A stretch of 64,000 nt of DNA, from positions 310,001 to 374,000 of the forward strand of contig NZ_WRXO01000003.1 in the NCBI RefSeq assembly GCF_009758125.1. Reading direction: 5' to 3'. Shown piece after piece: positions 63,065 through 64,000 of this stretch. Both the position numbers and the translations under genes were made by a program. This stretch comes from Chitinophaga oryziterrae. GTDB taxonomy: Bacteria; Bacteroidota; Bacteroidia; Chitinophagales; Chitinophagaceae. Within the stretch, counting starts at the first letter, position 1. Every line of letters starts with the position of its first letter. The notes under the pieces are model-generated. The model was given only the letters and a program-made list of their open reading frames with translations. It was not told the origin of the DNA and ran no database searches.

Positions 63065-63670
63065 CTAATCTTTTAAGGCCTTCTCAATATTTCTGTCGGG
63101 TACTATCCACATAATTGCAGTTGAAAATAATAATATGCCTGATATTATTGGATTAATGTAGGCGAAAATTGTTGCGCATGCGTAGCCAATTATTGATAGA
63201 AATCCTTTCTTATAAAGATTTTTGAATGCGGTTTTAAATAAAGCCAGATCCTGCGTATTTTTCTCCACGAATTTCTGTAAAATGGTAAAGGCAATTCCAC
63301 AAATTAATAATAGTATGGAGTAAACTAATACGGTATGTGCTGCAAACCCGTTTTCGCCCATCCAACCTGTTGCGACTGGAATTAAAGATAGCCAAAATAA
63401 TAAATTTAGATTTGCCCACATAATACCTGATGTTACAGTTCTTAATGAGTATATTAAATGATGATGGTTCCCCCAATAAATTCCAATAAAAAGAAAACTT
63501 ATCAGATAACTTATTAAAACGGGAACAAGCGATTGCAATGCTGACCATGCAGTAGTATGTGGGATCTTGATTTCTAAAACCATAATGGTGATAATAATGG
63601 CCAAAACCCCATCACTAAAAGCTTCTAATCTGTTTTTATTTATCGGCATTTTTCTTTGATTTATTATCAT
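63065..63670 (-). CDS. TMEM175-family (DUF1211) potassium-channel-like protein
   Basis: 201 residues, six membrane helices. The family signature NRLEAFSDGVLAIIITIMVLE (FSDG at residues 18-21) lies in the first helix, then YWGNHHHLIYSL and NLLFWLSLIPVATGWMG. Bacterial TMEM175 proteins form K+ channels as tetramers. A second in-frame ATG at 63649 is equally plausible. The remnant at 47729-47812 carries the same start. It has no partner gene. Confidence 0.9.
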   Translation of the reverse strand: MIINQRKMPINKNRLEAFSDGVLAIIITIMVLEIKIPHTTAWSALQSLVPVLISYLISFLFIGIYWGNHHHLIYSLRTVTSGIMWANLNLLFWLSLIPVATGWMGENGFAAHTVLVYSILLLICGIAFTILQKFVEKNTQDLALFKTAFKNLYKKGFLSIIGYACATIFAYINPIISGILLFSTAIMWIVPDRNIEKALKD

Positions 63671-64000
63671 TTTCCTTGTTTAAAAACAATCTCTCAGAAT
63701 TATAAACCTTATATGGTTGGGTAAATAAGCGTGTCCAGCCGAATTGCTTCATAAGTCAAAGAAAGTACAAACCGGTACATAAACCAAATTTTGGAAGAAG
63801 GAAAAATAGTAATGTAAATCAAGGAGACTGACTTCAATAAATAAATCAGCTCCTTCATTTTATTGTTTAGTGTAGGTGTAATAATGGCAGATAAGAATAG
63901 ATTTATACACCTTATCTGACGTGAATATCAGGTGAAGTTAAATTGAAAAAACAAATCCTGAACACATATTCCAAAGCTAAATCAGAGAACTAAACAGTCA
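63671..64000. other. non-coding stretch at the window end
   Basis: AT-rich 330 bp with no supported gene on either strand and no strong repeat. It probably contains the promoter of the TMEM175 gene near its left end. Confidence 0.6.

Overview
The window reads as a chromosome segment of a Bacteroidota bacterium, most likely a member of the Chitinophagaceae (Chitinophaga-like). The reasons are TonB-dependent receptors with an N-terminal carboxypeptidase-regulatory-like domain, a FecR/DUF4974 anti-sigma protein, Bacteroidota-type LptE, TamB and DUF2279 proteins, lipoproteins with short lipoboxes, RHS and FISUMP-type proteins, few recognisable Shine-Dalgarno sites, and TAnnTTTG promoter elements in front of both tRNA genes. 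No database search was run; family names come from motif recognition.

Layout. 1-2.5 kb: the 3' end of an RHS polymorphic toxin with a ParB-like tip and a candidate immunity gene. 2.6-14.1 kb: core envelope and metabolic genes: tamB, then a four-gene unit (ggt, a DinB-like protein, a lipoprotein, an alpha-oxoamine-synthase-like PLP enzyme), and a divergent TonB receptor. 14.1-14.9 kb: a small accessory patch with an 11-bp-periodic repeat array and a truncated KilA-N gene carrying a 32-bp perfect palindrome. 15-31 kb: mostly housekeeping: M14 peptidase, a thioredoxin-fold protein, YihY, mltG, secG, lptE, a sigma-54 activator, miaB, a two-component pair, an orphan FecR protein and a GT87-like membrane protein. 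31-36 kb: a phage- or injection-system-flavoured stretch (SGNH esterase and GH24 lysozyme without signal peptides, a protein with VIQR-type motifs as in eCIS cargo) ending at tRNA-Gly(CCC). 36-45 kb: core genes (Fe-S oxidoreductase pair, phosphoribosyltransferase, DUF2279, phospho-sugar mutase, pcm, an outer-membrane receptor, DUF445) ending at tRNA-His.

45-64 kb is an accessory region downstream of tRNA-His. It mixes small intact cargo genes (pirin, YcaC-like isochorismatase, Crp/Fnr regulator, quinone-oxidoreductase-like MDR, two paralogous AraC regulators, DHFR-like, SnoaL-like, two CPBP proteases, a DUF2975/XRE pair, TMEM175) with much debris. The debris consists of a polyvalent-protein-kinase remnant, a FISUMP remnant, an AraC C-terminal remnant, a TMEM175 N-terminal remnant, an N-terminal FAD-oxidase-like remnant and a second RHS fragment. 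Up to six degenerate copies of a sequence resembling a tRNA 3' end (T-loop plus a CCC-rich tail) are scattered between 45.5 and 56.7 kb, some followed by terminator hairpins. They fall in gaps between genes, one next to the kinase remnant, and may be scars of repeated insertion.

How the genes fit together. Envelope biogenesis dominates the core: TamB (lipid transport and outer-membrane assembly), LptE (LPS insertion), SecG (export), MltG (glycan chain termination) and the receptors. The sigma-54 activator overlaps lptE and sits in the miaB-to-secG run, so those genes are probably co-transcribed. The accessory end looks like stress and detoxification cargo with paired local regulators, plus toxin/immunity debris.
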